The notes: generated from the sequence alone by a model not told the origin. A stretch of DNA of 64,000 nt from Limibacillus halophilus (GCF_014191775.1 NZ_JACHXA010000004.1:62001-126000), one strand, 5' to 3'; shown: positions 1 through 8,353, counted from the stretch's first letter. A program made the numbers and translations.

Positions 1-285
1 GCAACGTTGCCCGACCAAACGGCATCCCTGACATTCGAAAGCGCGGTCAGTGTTAGCGGCGATACCGGATGCAACAGCTTTCTAGGGTCGGCACAAGTCG
101 ATGGTTTCGGGCTTCGTTTCGGGCGTCTTGTGTCAACAAGGATGGCCTGTAGTGGCGCTGCAGGCGAACAGGAGGCGCTGTATTTGGCACTGCTCCAGAA
201 AGTAGGGGCCTATCGTGAAGAGGGCGGCGATCTTCTATTGCTCGCAGAAGACGGTCGCACTCTGGTTCGTCTTAGGCGTCTGTAG
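1..285 (+). CDS. META-domain (HslJ-like) protein, C-terminal fragment
   Basis: The frame is open from the first base, so the gene begins left of the window and only about 94 C-terminal residues are visible. They read as the end of a META domain: a GDTGCNSFLG segment, then RMACSG, then an aromatic YLALLQKV helix and a closing strand pair ending VRLRRL. META/HslJ domains occur in secreted or envelope proteins linked to heat-shock or motility phenotypes, but no enzymatic role is known. The last 14 bases overlap the convergent end of modC. The family call is fairly secure from the GCNxF and MACSG motifs. Total length and signal peptide cannot be judged. Confidence 0.7.
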   Translation, partial: ATLPDQTASLTFESAVSVSGDTGCNSFLGSAQVDGFGLRFGRLVSTRMACSGAAGEQEALYLALLQKVGAYREEGGDLLLLAEDGRTLVRLRRL

Positions 286-1399
286 GCGTAGAAGCCGGGG
301 CAGGCCGTGCGCTACGGCCACCGCGACGCTCGACGGTGACGGACTTCACGACCGCAAAGATGTCCAGTCCAGGCCTCAAATTTAGACGCTCCTTGGATTT
401 GCGCGTGACGCGCGCCAGTAAGGTCGTATTGCCGCAGCCCAGCGAAACATCGACATAGGGGCCCGGGTCTTGGCGAATCTCGACGACCTTGGCGGCGATT
501 TGATTGTTGGCGCTGACTTCCGAAAGAGGCGCAAGCGCCAGGATGATATCCCGAGCTCGGATGCGCACGCGCACTGAATCGCCCGGTCGCCCCTGTAGCC
601 CCGGTACCGTAAGGCTGCCGTGGTCAAAGCGTAGTTCCGTCAAATTGAATGCGCTGTCCTGACGTTCGATCAGACAGTCAATGACCGCACCAGCTTCGAA
701 GCGCCCAGTGAGCGGAAAGAGATCTAGCCTCGACATGATGCCCGATACCGACCCGCTGGCCGCCACCTTACCGTTGTTCAGAAGAACCATGTTGTCGGCG
801 AGCCGGGTAACCTCTTCTATCGAATGACTTACCACTAGAATGGGCACGCGTGCTTCATCCCGTAGACCTTCAAGATAGGGAAGAATTTCCTCCTTGCGCG
901 AATGATCCAACGCCGCCAGGGGCTCGTCGAGCAGCAGCAATTTCGGCCCTGACAGTAACGCCCGTCCCAGTGCAACGCGTTGACGTTCGCCACCGGATAA
1001 ACCAGCCGGTCGGCGCATCAATAGTGACCCGATACCCAACAGTTCGACAATTTTGTCGATTTCATGCTCGGGAACGGGCTTTCCCCTGCGGCGCCAACCG
1101 TAAAGCAGGTTGTCTCGGACCTTCAGGTGCGGAAAGAGTCTGCCATCTTGAAAAACATAGCCGATCCGCCGCCCTCTGGTCGGCACATAGAGTTTTGTCT
1201 CGCTGTCGTAGAGCGTCTCACCAGCAAGGCAAATTTTCCCCTTATCCGGTCGAATCAAACCGGCAATCACGTTGATCAAGGTCGTCTTACCTGCGCCGGA
1301 CGGGCCGAAGATCGCCGTAATGCCGCGCGCTTCGGCGGCAAAATCGATGGATAGCGGGAAGCCGCGTCGGTCCAATTCGAAAGAGACTTCCAGAATCAT
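272..1399 (-). CDS. modC: Molybdate ABC transporter ATP-binding protein ModC
   Basis: ATPase subunit of a molybdate importer, 375 aa. Walker A is GPSGAGKTT at about residues 32-40. The ABC signature LSGGERQRVALGRAL and Walker B LLLLDEPLAALD follow at the usual spacing, and VVSH gives the switch histidine. The C-terminal third (about 290-355) is a TOBE/molbindin-type domain, as expected of ModC and not of generic ABC ATPases. It is the last gene of modABC: its ATG overlaps the modB stop by 4 bp, implying translational coupling. It converges on the META-domain gene with a 14-bp overlap. Family and order are diagnostic; tungstate may also be carried. Confidence 0.95.
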   Translation of the reverse strand: MILEVSFELDRRGFPLSIDFAAEARGITAIFGPSGAGKTTLINVIAGLIRPDKGKICLAGETLYDSETKLYVPTRGRRIGYVFQDGRLFPHLKVRDNLLYGWRRRGKPVPEHEIDKIVELLGIGSLLMRRPAGLSGGERQRVALGRALLSGPKLLLLDEPLAALDHSRKEEILPYLEGLRDEARVPILVVSHSIEEVTRLADNMVLLNNGKVAASGSVSGIMSRLDLFPLTGRFEAGAVIDCLIERQDSAFNLTELRFDHGSLTVPGLQGRPGDSVRVRIRARDIILALAPLSEVSANNQIAAKVVEIRQDPGPYVDVSLGCGNTTLLARVTRKSKERLNLRPGLDIFAVVKSVTVERRGGRSARPAPASTPTDA

Positions 1400-2094
1400 C
1401 GGCCGCTCAGCCTCCGAACGCGCTTGGCGGCCACCTCGGAGAGGAGCAACCCACCGAAAGCTAGGGCGATCGACACCAGAGCGAGACGTGCAGCCAGGAC
1501 CTCGCCGCCGGGTGTTTGGATGGCCGTGTAGATTGCCAGCGGCAGTGTTCGGGTCTCACCCGGAATGTTCGACACGAACGTGATGATGGCGCCAAACTCC
1601 CCCAGACTTGCAGCAAAAGCAGTGATCGCGCCTGAGATGACACCCGGCAGCGCCAATGGCAAGGTGATGGTTGTGAAGCGGTCGAGCGGCCCCGCGCCCA
1701 GTGTCTCGGCGGCGACTTCGAGTCCGCTGTCTATTGCCTCCAGGGCCAACCGTATGGCGCGAACTTGAAAGGGGAAGGTGATGATGCCTGCCGCCAGAAC
1801 CGCGCCGGTCCAGCTAAAGGAAAAACGGATACCTAAGGTCTCCAGCAGCCAGGCACCAAGCGGTGCGCGGGTTCCAAAGGTGATCAGCAACAGGTATCCC
1901 ATGACCACCGGCGGCAGAACCAGTGGCAGATGCACTAATCCGTTGACGATGGCCTTGCCCGGGAACTCCTTTCGCGCCAGAAGGAGTGCTGTCACAAGTG
2001 CGAAGGGCAGGGCCATGATGACGGCCAAGCCAGCCACCCGCAAACTCAGCAGCAAGGCTTCCGTTTCAGCCGCTGTAAGCCAGTAATCGCTCAT
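1396..2094 (-). CDS. modB: Molybdate ABC transporter permease ModB
   Basis: Inner-membrane permease, 232 aa, the normal ModB length, with about five hydrophobic segments. The coupling loop EAAETLGAGPLDRF followed by TLPLALPGVISG is the EAA motif that contacts ModC. The segment LPLVLPPVVMGYLLL is typical of ModB/CysT-type permeases. It starts inside the end of modA (4-bp overlap) and ends overlapping modC by 4 bp, so the three genes form one tightly coupled transcript. Expression probably follows the palindromic element upstream of modA. Confidence 0.94.
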   Translation of the reverse strand: MSDYWLTAAETEALLLSLRVAGLAVIMALPFALVTALLLARKEFPGKAIVNGLVHLPLVLPPVVMGYLLLITFGTRAPLGAWLLETLGIRFSFSWTGAVLAAGIITFPFQVRAIRLALEAIDSGLEVAAETLGAGPLDRFTTITLPLALPGVISGAITAFAASLGEFGAIITFVSNIPGETRTLPLAIYTAIQTPGGEVLAARLALVSIALAFGGLLLSEVAAKRVRRLSGR

Positions 2095-2867
2095 GGACGA
2101 TCAACCGGAAAGCCAGCGCGGTCATAAATTTCCAAAGCTGCCGCACTACCGAGAAAATCGAGCGCTGCGCGAGCAGATTTGCTGTCGCGGCCGGCGACAA
2201 TGGCAAAAGGATAGCGAATAGGGTCGTGAAGGTGCTCCGGGAAGACTGCCAGCACTTTGACTCGATTGCTTGCTGCTGCGTCTGTCGCATAGACAATCCC
2301 CATGGCCGCTTCGCCGCGTTCGACCAATACAAGGGCGGCACGCGTGTTATCTGCACGCGCCAGATGGTTCTCCAATGCGGTCCATGTTCCAAGCCGCGAG
2401 AGGGCCTGCTTTGCGTAGAGTCCGGCAGGCACGTGATCCGGGTCGCCAACCGCCATCCAGTTGCCGCGACCAAGAAGCGATAGAAAATCTGTACTCTTGT
2501 CGATGGTGAAAGGTTCCAGGGCGCTTTCGACGGCGGCGATGACGGCCAGCCGATTATGGATGAACACACGCTGACTATCAGCCGCTATCAGGTTGCGTTC
2601 CTGAAGGTACGTCATCCAAACCTCGTTGGCTGCCGCAAAAATATCGGCGGGAGCGCCTTGCTCGATTTGTCGGGCAAGCGTGGAGGAACCGGCAAATGAG
2701 AATGTCAGTACGTGTCCCGTCTGTATTTTATAGGCCTCAGCTATTTCCTGTAACACGTCCGTCAAGCTTGCGGCCGCATAAACCGTGATGCGATCCTGTG
2801 CTTCCAGCTTGCTGGCGAGCATTGTCGCAAGCAACAGCGAGATGGCGAAGAAGGTTGATCTGAACAT
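2091..2867 (-). CDS. modA: Molybdate-binding periplasmic protein ModA
   Basis: Substrate-binding protein, 258 aa, with a Sec signal peptide over roughly residues 1-23 (hydrophobic FFAISLLLATMLA, cleavage near LEAQ). The mature start ITVYAAASLTDVLQEIAEAY is the ModA hallmark, the AAASL serine being an oxyanion ligand in this family. FSFAGSSTLARQIEQGAPADIFAAA is also characteristic. It is the first gene of modABC. Only 33 bp separate its start from the palindrome-containing region shared with the divergent regulator, so its promoter must overlap that operator. Confidence 0.95.
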   Translation of the reverse strand: MFRSTFFAISLLLATMLASKLEAQDRITVYAAASLTDVLQEIAEAYKIQTGHVLTFSFAGSSTLARQIEQGAPADIFAAANEVWMTYLQERNLIAADSQRVFIHNRLAVIAAVESALEPFTIDKSTDFLSLLGRGNWMAVGDPDHVPAGLYAKQALSRLGTWTALENHLARADNTRAALVLVERGEAAMGIVYATDAAASNRVKVLAVFPEHLHDPIRYPFAIVAGRDSKSARAALDFLGSAAALEIYDRAGFPVDRP

Positions 2868-2890
2868 GCTCGCAAGACGCCTTAGAGTTC

Positions 2891-2918
2891 ACCGCTATAT
2901 TTGTATGGATATAGCGGT
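2891..2918. promoter_or_regulatory. Mo-box-like palindromic operator between modA and the regulator gene
   Basis: A perfect inverted repeat with 10-bp arms: ACCGCTATAT (2891-2900), an 8-bp spacer, ATATAGCGGT (2909-2918). It lies in the short region between the modA start (2867) and the proposed regulator start (2949). The CGnTATAT-type half-sites resemble ModE operators in E. coli and the Mo-boxes of purple bacteria. The TATA-rich arms could overlap both -10 regions, so binding would repress both directions. No ModE gene is visible in the window, so the divergent HTH/PBP-like protein is the likely ligand-responsive binder. Confidence 0.7.
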
Positions 2919-2948
2919 GGGTCAATGTGCAAGGGAGGGCCGGGCGCA

Positions 2949-3827
2949 GTGGAACTGCTGACGACAAAAGAAGTTGCTAAGCTTCTGCGGACAAAGGAAC
3001 GAAAGATTTACGAACTGGTCAGCCAGAACGCAATTCCCGTAAGCCGGGCGACCGGAAAGCTTTTGTTCTCACGAAGTCTGATAGAGGCATGGGTTCGCGA
3101 CCATCTGGAATGCGCCGAAGGTATTGAGCGCCTTGAAGTCCATCCCGCCGTTCTTGTCGGTAGCCACGACCCACTGCTGGATTGGGCAGTCAAGGAGTCC
3201 AACTCCGAATTGGCGTCGTTATGCGATGGCAGTCTTGATGGCCTCGAACGCCTTATCGCCGGCAAGGCAGTAGCAGCAGGCGTTCATATTTTCGACCCGG
3301 AAACACGAAGCTGGAACCAGGAAGCCCTGCGTCTGGCCGCGCCTGGCTTGCCGCTTGTTGCGGTTGCTTGGGCGAAGCGTCGGCAAGGGTTGCTTTTGCC
3401 GCCAGGAAACCCCCGGGGTGTCCAAACGTTGAGTGATCTGCGGGGGCTTCGTTTCGTCGCACGTCAGGCCAAGGCGGGGAGTTGGGTTTTGTTCCGGCAC
3501 CTATTGAAAGAGGCGGGTATGACGAGCCTTGATCTAGATGTGCTGGATCGCCCAGCCCGCAGCGAGACAGATGTCGCGCTGGCGGTTGCCGAAGGCCAAG
3601 CTGATGCCGGACTGGCCATAGAATCTCAAGCCAAGCTCTATCGGCTGGAGTTTCTGCCTTTGGCCTGGGAGCATTTCGATTTGGTCATTTGGCGCAGAGA
3701 TTATTTCGAGCCGCCGATCCAACGCTTGCTTGATCTCGCACGGAAAGAATCCTTTGCGGCGAGAGCTAAAACACTGGGCGGGTATGATCTGACGGGTATG
3801 GGCGAGGTGCGTTACAACGGCGGCTAA
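2949..3827 (+). CDS. Excisionase-type HTH / PBP-like sensor regulator, probably Mo/W-responsive
   Basis: One-component regulator of about 292 aa. Residues 2-55 form an excisionase/MerR-like winged helix (LLTTKEVAKLL, then KIYELVSQNAIPVSRATGK and SLIEAWV). Residues about 75-290 look like a periplasmic-binding-protein fold placed in the cytoplasm (PBP_like), with no signal peptide. GTG at 2949 is chosen because a strong AGGGAGGG ends 9 nt upstream; the longer frame from 2901 would code through the palindrome. It is divergent from modABC and convergent with tupA (31-bp gap). Sitting between two oxyanion importers, it probably senses molybdate or tungstate; the ligand is inferred. It is not a phage excisionase, since no integrase or phage gene is nearby. 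Confidence 0.8.
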   Translation: MELLTTKEVAKLLRTKERKIYELVSQNAIPVSRATGKLLFSRSLIEAWVRDHLECAEGIERLEVHPAVLVGSHDPLLDWAVKESNSELASLCDGSLDGLERLIAGKAVAAGVHIFDPETRSWNQEALRLAAPGLPLVAVAWAKRRQGLLLPPGNPRGVQTLSDLRGLRFVARQAKAGSWVLFRHLLKEAGMTSLDLDVLDRPARSETDVALAVAEGQADAGLAIESQAKLYRLEFLPLAWEHFDLVIWRRDYFEPPIQRLLDLARKESFAARAKTLGGYDLTGMGEVRYNGG

Positions 3828-3858
3828 TTTCTCCGATGAAACGCACCTCTTGTCCAAT

Positions 3859-4701
3859 CTATTGCTTGGCGTTCGGGAAGAACAACTGCTGCCCGTCGAT
3901 CTTGTACGCGGCAATCGCCGCCTGACCCTCGCTGCCCAGCAACCAATCGATGAAAGCCTGACCGAGGTCCGCTTTGACATTGGGATGCTTGGCCGGGTTG
4001 ACCAGAATGACGCCGTACTGGTTGAAGAGCGCTTCGTCACCTTCGACCTGGATTTTGAAATCAGCTTTGTTGGCAAAGGAGATCCAGGTCGCCCGGTCAG
4101 TCATAGCATAGGCACCCATGCCGACCGCCGCATTGAGTGTTGCGCCCATGCCCGATCCGGTTTCCCGATACCACGAGCCGCTCTCAAGAGTGGGATCGAC
4201 ACCGGCCGCCTTCCAGAGCGCAACTTCCTTTTTGTGGGTGCCTGAATCGTCGCCGCGGGAGGCAAACCGTGCTTTCGCGGCAGCGATCTTTTTCAACGCC
4301 ACAATGGCATTGTTCATTCCGGCGACCCCGGCGGGGTCGTCTGCCGGGCCGACGATTACGAAGTCGTTGTACATCAGATCCGCGCGTGAAACGCCATCGC
4401 CTTTGGCGACAAAGGCTTCCTCTGCGGCTTTGGCATGAACCAGCAAAACATCGCCGTCGCCATTTGCCGCGTTCTTGATCGCTTGACCCGTGCCGACCGC
4501 AACGACGCGAACCTCAATCCCGGTCTTCTGGGTGAAAAGTGGAAGGACATGATCAAACAGGCCTGAATTTTGAGTGGAGGTCGTGGATTGAACGAGAATG
4601 AACGTCTCATCTGCGACAGCTGGAGCGTGGTTACTGAAATGAAGGACCACTGTGGCCAGCGCCACGGCACTTAAAATGATCAATGAAAATCGTCGTCTCA
4701 T
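3859..4701 (-). CDS. tupA: Tungstate-binding periplasmic protein TupA
   Basis: Substrate-binding protein, 280 aa. A signal peptide occupies about residues 1-30 (basic MRRR, then a hydrophobic core, cleavage near AVADE). The mature N-terminus has VQSTTSTQNSGLFDHVLP; the TTSTQNSG segment is the TupA oxyanion-binding signature and separates it from ModA. AVGTGQAIKNAANGDGDVLLVHA and YNDFVIVGP are also family-typical. It is the last gene of the tupB-tupC-tupA set, 65 bp after tupC, an unusual order since tupA often comes first. The affinity of this protein is not shown by sequence. Confidence 0.92.
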   Translation of the reverse strand: MRRRFSLIILSAVALATVVLHFSNHAPAVADETFILVQSTTSTQNSGLFDHVLPLFTQKTGIEVRVVAVGTGQAIKNAANGDGDVLLVHAKAAEEAFVAKGDGVSRADLMYNDFVIVGPADDPAGVAGMNNAIVALKKIAAAKARFASRGDDSGTHKKEVALWKAAGVDPTLESGSWYRETGSGMGATLNAAVGMGAYAMTDRATWISFANKADFKIQVEGDEALFNQYGVILVNPAKHPNVKADLGQAFIDWLLGSEGQAAIAAYKIDGQQLFFPNAKQ

Positions 4702-4766
4702 AACGTCCTCTTCGTTTTGCTGTCTAATTGAATGGCGGTAGGGTCCTTGGTTGCTAGTCCGGTCGC

Positions 4767-5522
4767 CTAAAGGACAATGCTGCCGGACAGGAATGCCTGC
4801 GCAGCGGGGGTTTTAGGATTCTCGAAGAAGCTTTCGGCCGCTCCGCGTTCGAGCAAGCGTCCGTGGTGGAGGAACGCAACTTCGTCCGCCAAGCGCCGCG
4901 CCTGACCGATGTCGTGTGTAACTAAAAGAATTCGGGTCCCCTGATCGCGCGCCAGCGACACGATTTGCTCAATGGCAAGGGTCGAGGCCGGGTCAAGATT
5001 TGATGTCGGCTCATCCAGCAACAGGACTTCAGGAGCCGCGGCCAGGGCGCGGGCCAGCGCCAGGCGTTGTTGCTCGCCACCTGAAAGCACCCTGGCTGGC
5101 GACCCCGCCAAGTGTTGCAGCCCGGCGCGCTCCAAGGCTTCCGCGGTGCGCCTTTTGCGTTCCGCCCGCGGCAGAGAAAGCGCCGCTAAGACATAATCGA
5201 TGTTCGCGGCCGCAGAGCGGCGCAGCAATATCGGCTTTTGGAACACAAACCCCAAGCGCGGCCGTCGCGACCTGTCCGGTGTTCTACCATTCCAGGTAAC
5301 TTGACCGCTGTCGGGTGCGACCAAGCTGGCCATCACGCGCAGGAGCATCGATTTGCCGGCGCCATTGGGGCCGAGCAGAGCTGTTAACCCACGACCTTCG
5401 AGGTTGAAAGAGAGGTCACTTAGGATGGCTCTACCGCCCCTGATTACATGCAGAGCGCTACAGGTGAGCGGCATGACGCGCGCTGCATCTTTTCCGCCGG
5501 TTCCTGGTGGATCAAAGGGCAT
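4767..5522 (-). CDS. tupC: Tungstate ABC transporter ATP-binding protein TupC
   Basis: ABC ATPase of 251 aa, energising tungstate uptake. Walker A is GPNGAGKS near residue 55, the signature is LSGGEQQRLALARAL, Walker B is LLLDEPTSNLD, and the switch region is LLVTHD. There is no C-terminal TOBE domain, unlike ModC. It lies 7 bp after tupB on the same strand and 65 bp before tupA. The first roughly 15 residues are not conserved in type, and a later start is possible. Confidence 0.88.
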   Translation of the reverse strand: MPFDPPGTGGKDAARVMPLTCSALHVIRGGRAILSDLSFNLEGRGLTALLGPNGAGKSMLLRVMASLVAPDSGQVTWNGRTPDRSRRPRLGFVFQKPILLRRSAAANIDYVLAALSLPRAERKRRTAEALERAGLQHLAGSPARVLSGGEQQRLALARALAAAPEVLLLDEPTSNLDPASTLAIEQIVSLARDQGTRILLVTHDIGQARRLADEVAFLHHGRLLERGAAESFFENPKTPAAQAFLSGSIVL

Positions 5523-5529
5523 GGCAGGA

Positions 5530-6240
5530 TCACGCGAATGCGGCGCGCTGAGCCGTCGCGCGCAAGGCCATTACCAGGGCATTGACGCAAAGCGCCAATA
5601 GCAGGAGCACCATGCCTAACCCCAAGGCAAGGGCGAGATTACCTTTTGAGGTTTCGAGGGCGATTGCCGTGGTCATGACGCGCGTGACATGGTTGATGTT
5701 GCCGCCGACGATAATAACGGCACCGACTTCAGCGATAGCGCGCCCAAATCCCGCCAATAAAGCGGTCAAGAGGGAGTATCGCCCATCCCAGATCAGCGTA
5801 GCTGCCATTTGAAGCTTGCCGATACCGAAGACTCGAAGCTGCTCATCATATTCACCCCGCAAGTCATCGACGGTCTGACGCGTGATCGCAGCCACGATCG
5901 GTGTTACCAGGAGCATCTGAGCGATGATCATGGCGGTGGGCGTGTAGAGGAGTTGCAAGGCACCCAATGGTCCTGCATTGGATAGGGCGAGGTAGACGAG
6001 CAATCCGACGACGACGGGGGGCAATCCCATCATTGCATTGAGCAATAGGACGGCGATGCCATGGCCCGGAAAACGCAGAACGGCAATCACGGCACCCAGA
6101 GGGAAGCCAATCAGGGCTGCCAGGGCAACGGCGCTAAGACTAACGCGCAATGACAGGGCCACGATCTCCAGGAGCGCGGGATCAAGCACTGAAAGTAAGC
6201 GAAAAGCCTCGCCAAAAGCCGCTGAGAAGTCTTGCATCAA
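5530..6240 (-). CDS. tupB: Tungstate ABC transporter permease TupB
   Basis: Permease of 236 aa with five to six hydrophobic segments. The segment LLNAMMGLPPVVVGLLVYL is typical of TupB/WtpB-type permeases. The EAA-like coupling loop is DEQLRVFGIGKLQM. A GRAIAEVGAVIIVGGNI segment follows, seen in tungstate permeases. It is the first gene of the operon. A GGAGG Shine-Dalgarno lies just upstream of the ATG, directly after an inverted repeat at 6254-6289. Confidence 0.9.
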   Translation of the reverse strand: MMQDFSAAFGEAFRLLSVLDPALLEIVALSLRVSLSAVALAALIGFPLGAVIAVLRFPGHGIAVLLLNAMMGLPPVVVGLLVYLALSNAGPLGALQLLYTPTAMIIAQMLLVTPIVAAITRQTVDDLRGEYDEQLRVFGIGKLQMAATLIWDGRYSLLTALLAGFGRAIAEVGAVIIVGGNINHVTRVMTTAIALETSKGNLALALGLGMVLLLLALCVNALVMALRATAQRAAFA

Positions 6241-6253
6241 TTGCCTCCTTCAA

Positions 6254-6289
6254 GAACGCTAGCGACATACTGTGAAAATTCTAGCGTTC
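6254..6289 (-). promoter_or_regulatory. Inverted repeat in the tupB leader, candidate operator
   Basis: Perfect 9-bp arms GAACGCTAG (6254-6262) and CTAGCGTTC (6281-6289) with an 18-bp spacer, immediately upstream of the tupB ribosome-binding site. Both this repeat and the modA palindrome present an A(A/C)CGCTA half-site facing TAGCG(T/G)T, although the spacing differs by 6 bp. It could be a second site for the same regulator or a 5'-UTR hairpin. The flank to 6350 is strongly AT-rich and probably holds the tup promoter. Confidence 0.45.
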
Positions 6290-6449
6290 ATCATTAAAAT
6301 GTAAAAAAAACAATAAAACAGGTAAAAACACATAAACAAAATGCTGTTAAGTCTGAGAGAGGTGATGAGGGCTTTGTGCTGGACCCAGGGTAATCCGATG
6401 GACCAAGATGCGTAGCCATTGACCCGCGCCTGTCTTGAGGAGAATGACA

Positions 6450-7292
6450 ATGTACAAGGATGACCTGTTGGCCGGGAAAAAGGTGCTGGTCACGGGAGGC
6501 GGTACCGGGTTAGGGCGAAGCATGGCGGAGCATTTCCGTCGTTTAGGTGCTGCCGTTGTTATATGTGGCCGTCGCCAGGATGTGCTGGCGCAGACCTGCG
6601 AGGAAGTAAATGCGCGGGATGATGCGCCGGAGATGACCTGGAAAGGCTGTGACATCCGTGACGCGCAGGCGGTCCATGATATGGTTGAAGCCATCTGGAG
6701 CGATGGTCCCCTTGATGTCTTGGTTAACAACGCTGCCGGGAATTTTATCTCTCGCAGCCATGAACTCAGCTCGCGCGCTGTGGATGCGGTTCTCGGTATT
6801 GTTCTCCACGGAACATCCTACGTAACCCTGGCTTGCGGGAAGCGCTGGCTAGCGGGTGAGCATGCGGGGAATGTGCTCTCGATCGTTACCAGTTACGCCT
6901 GGACCGGGTCGGCTTATGTGTTGCCCTCGGCCATGGCCAAAGCCGGGGTCCTGGCGATGACGCGGAGTTTGGCTGTGGAATGGGGCCCCCACGGGATCCG
7001 GTTGAATGCCATAGCGCCGGGCCCGTTCCCGACCAAGGGCGCTTGGGAGCGCTTGGTACCGCGCCCGGAGTTGGCGGAACGCTTTGAGCAGAAGAACCCA
7101 TTGCGCCGCGCCGGACGGCATGAGGAGTTAACCAATCTGGCCTGCTACCTGATCTCCGACCAATCAGGCTATGTAAATGGTGAAGTCGTTACCATCGATG
7201 GCGGCGAGTGGTTGCAGGGTGCAGGACAGTTCAACTTTCTTTCCGAGATGACGGATGGCGACTGGGAAGCCATAAAGCCGAAGAAGAAATAG
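6450..7292 (+). CDS. SDR-family oxidoreductase (2,4-dienoyl-CoA reductase-like)
   Basis: Classical short-chain dehydrogenase/reductase of about 280 aa. The N-terminal cofactor loop is VTGGGTGLGRSMAEHF, followed by CGRR, which favours NADP. The NNAAGNF motif is present, and the C-terminus has YVNGEVVTIDGGEWL. In place of the usual YxxxK, the active site reads SYAWTGSAYVLPSAMAKAGV; this pattern and the closing GGEWL segment match the dienoyl-CoA reductase branch. ATG at 6450 is chosen because TTGAGGAG lies 7 nt upstream. The next gene follows after 5 bp. The substrate is probably an unsaturated acyl-CoA, but that is inference. Confidence 0.8.
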   Translation: MYKDDLLAGKKVLVTGGGTGLGRSMAEHFRRLGAAVVICGRRQDVLAQTCEEVNARDDAPEMTWKGCDIRDAQAVHDMVEAIWSDGPLDVLVNNAAGNFISRSHELSSRAVDAVLGIVLHGTSYVTLACGKRWLAGEHAGNVLSIVTSYAWTGSAYVLPSAMAKAGVLAMTRSLAVEWGPHGIRLNAIAPGPFPTKGAWERLVPRPELAERFEQKNPLRRAGRHEELTNLACYLISDQSGYVNGEVVTIDGGEWLQGAGQFNFLSEMTDGDWEAIKPKKK

Positions 7293-7297
7293 CGCAG

Positions 7298-8353
7298 ATG
7301 ACGGTCAAGCAGGATGAAAGGCAGCGTAATCTTGAGGGTTTCCTGACGCTTGCAGGCTGGGGTGGTGCAAAGCGTGATCCCCTGCCGGGGGATGCGTCCT
7401 TCAGGCGTTACGTGCGCCTGGATCGCGGGCGAGGCGAGCGATGTCTTTTGATGGATGCGCCACCGCCGCAGGAGGATGTTCGCCCCTTCGTCAAGGTTGC
7501 GCGCCATCTGCTCGACTGTGGAGCCAGCGCTCCACGCATCCTGGCGGTCGATAACGACAGCGGGTTCTTGCTGTTGGAAGATTTTGGTGAGGACACCTTT
7601 ACCCGAATTCTTGCCCGCGATCCGGAACAGGAGACCGCACTCTATGAGTTGGCCGTCGATTGCCTGTCTTCATTGCACGGTAATTCTCGCTCGGGTGAGT
7701 TGCACCTGCCCCAATACGATACGCGCGTTCTTCTGAGAGAGGCGGCGCTGTTCTGCGACTGGTATTTCCCCGCCGTAACCGGCCGCGCGCCGACAACGAC
7801 CCAACGTGATTCCTATCTTCAAAGCTGGCGGGAGATCTTTACAGCCCTGCCACCAACTGGACAGGGATTGGTTTTGCGAGACTTCCACGTCGACAATCTG
7901 ATGCTATTGCCCGAACGGTCGGGGGTCGCTGCATGCGGGCTCTTGGATTTTCAGGATGCTTTGCAGGGACCGCTCGCCTATGATCTGGTATCGCTCTTGG
8001 AGGATGCCCGCAGGGACATTGATACCCAGATGGCAGCGCTTCTAAAACGGCGATATCTCAACCAGACATCTGTCGAACCGGACAGCGCGGCATTTGACGC
8101 CTGGTATGCGGCGCTGGGCGCCCAGCGTCATGCCAAGGTCGCCGGTATCTTCGTGCGTTTACTGTGGCGCGATGGCAAGGATGTGTACCTGAAGCATGTT
8201 CCCAGGGTGCTCCGTCTGCTTGCCAGCAAGTTGGAAAGCGAACCGGCGCTGGCTCCAATGGCGGAGTGGGTCACGTGTCATTTTCCGGATTACAAACAGC
8301 CCTTGCCGCCGCCAAAAGTCTGGGCGACTCGTGCGCTGCCCATCGGCCCTTAG
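7298..8353 (+). CDS. APH-family sugar kinase, AmgK-like
   Basis: Aminoglycoside-phosphotransferase-fold kinase of 351 aa. GDASFRRYVRL (about 31-41) is characteristic of AmgK, the anomeric MurNAc/GlcNAc kinase. The catalytic loop RDFHVDNLML holds D195, H197 and N200, and LDFQDA (217-220) is the metal-binding DxxD-type motif. ATG at 7298 follows the SDR stop by 5 bp. AmgK usually sits beside murU for peptidoglycan-sugar recycling; murU is not in this window. The 3' end overlaps the convergent MFS gene by 4 bp. A specificity other than MurNAc cannot be excluded. Confidence 0.72.
   Translation: MTVKQDERQRNLEGFLTLAGWGGAKRDPLPGDASFRRYVRLDRGRGERCLLMDAPPPQEDVRPFVKVARHLLDCGASAPRILAVDNDSGFLLLEDFGEDTFTRILARDPEQETALYELAVDCLSSLHGNSRSGELHLPQYDTRVLLREAALFCDWYFPAVTGRAPTTTQRDSYLQSWREIFTALPPTGQGLVLRDFHVDNLMLLPERSGVAACGLLDFQDALQGPLAYDLVSLLEDARRDIDTQMAALLKRRYLNQTSVEPDSAAFDAWYAALGAQRHAKVAGIFVRLLWRDGKDVYLKHVPRVLRLLASKLESEPALAPMAEWVTCHFPDYKQPLPPPKVWATRALPIGP

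Noticed and set aside
850-1275. Plus-strand reading frame of 141 codons inside modC
   Set aside because: It is antisense to conserved ABC motifs and has no homologous features of its own.
2901-2948. Upstream start for the Mo/W regulator
   Set aside because: Translation from 2901 would run through the palindrome; the extra residues are not domain-like, and GTG at 2949 has a strong Shine-Dalgarno.
2949-3120. Phage excisionase or integration site suggested by the excisionase-type HTH
   Set aside because: The HTH is fused to a PBP-like sensor, and there is no integrase, attachment repeat or phage gene nearby.
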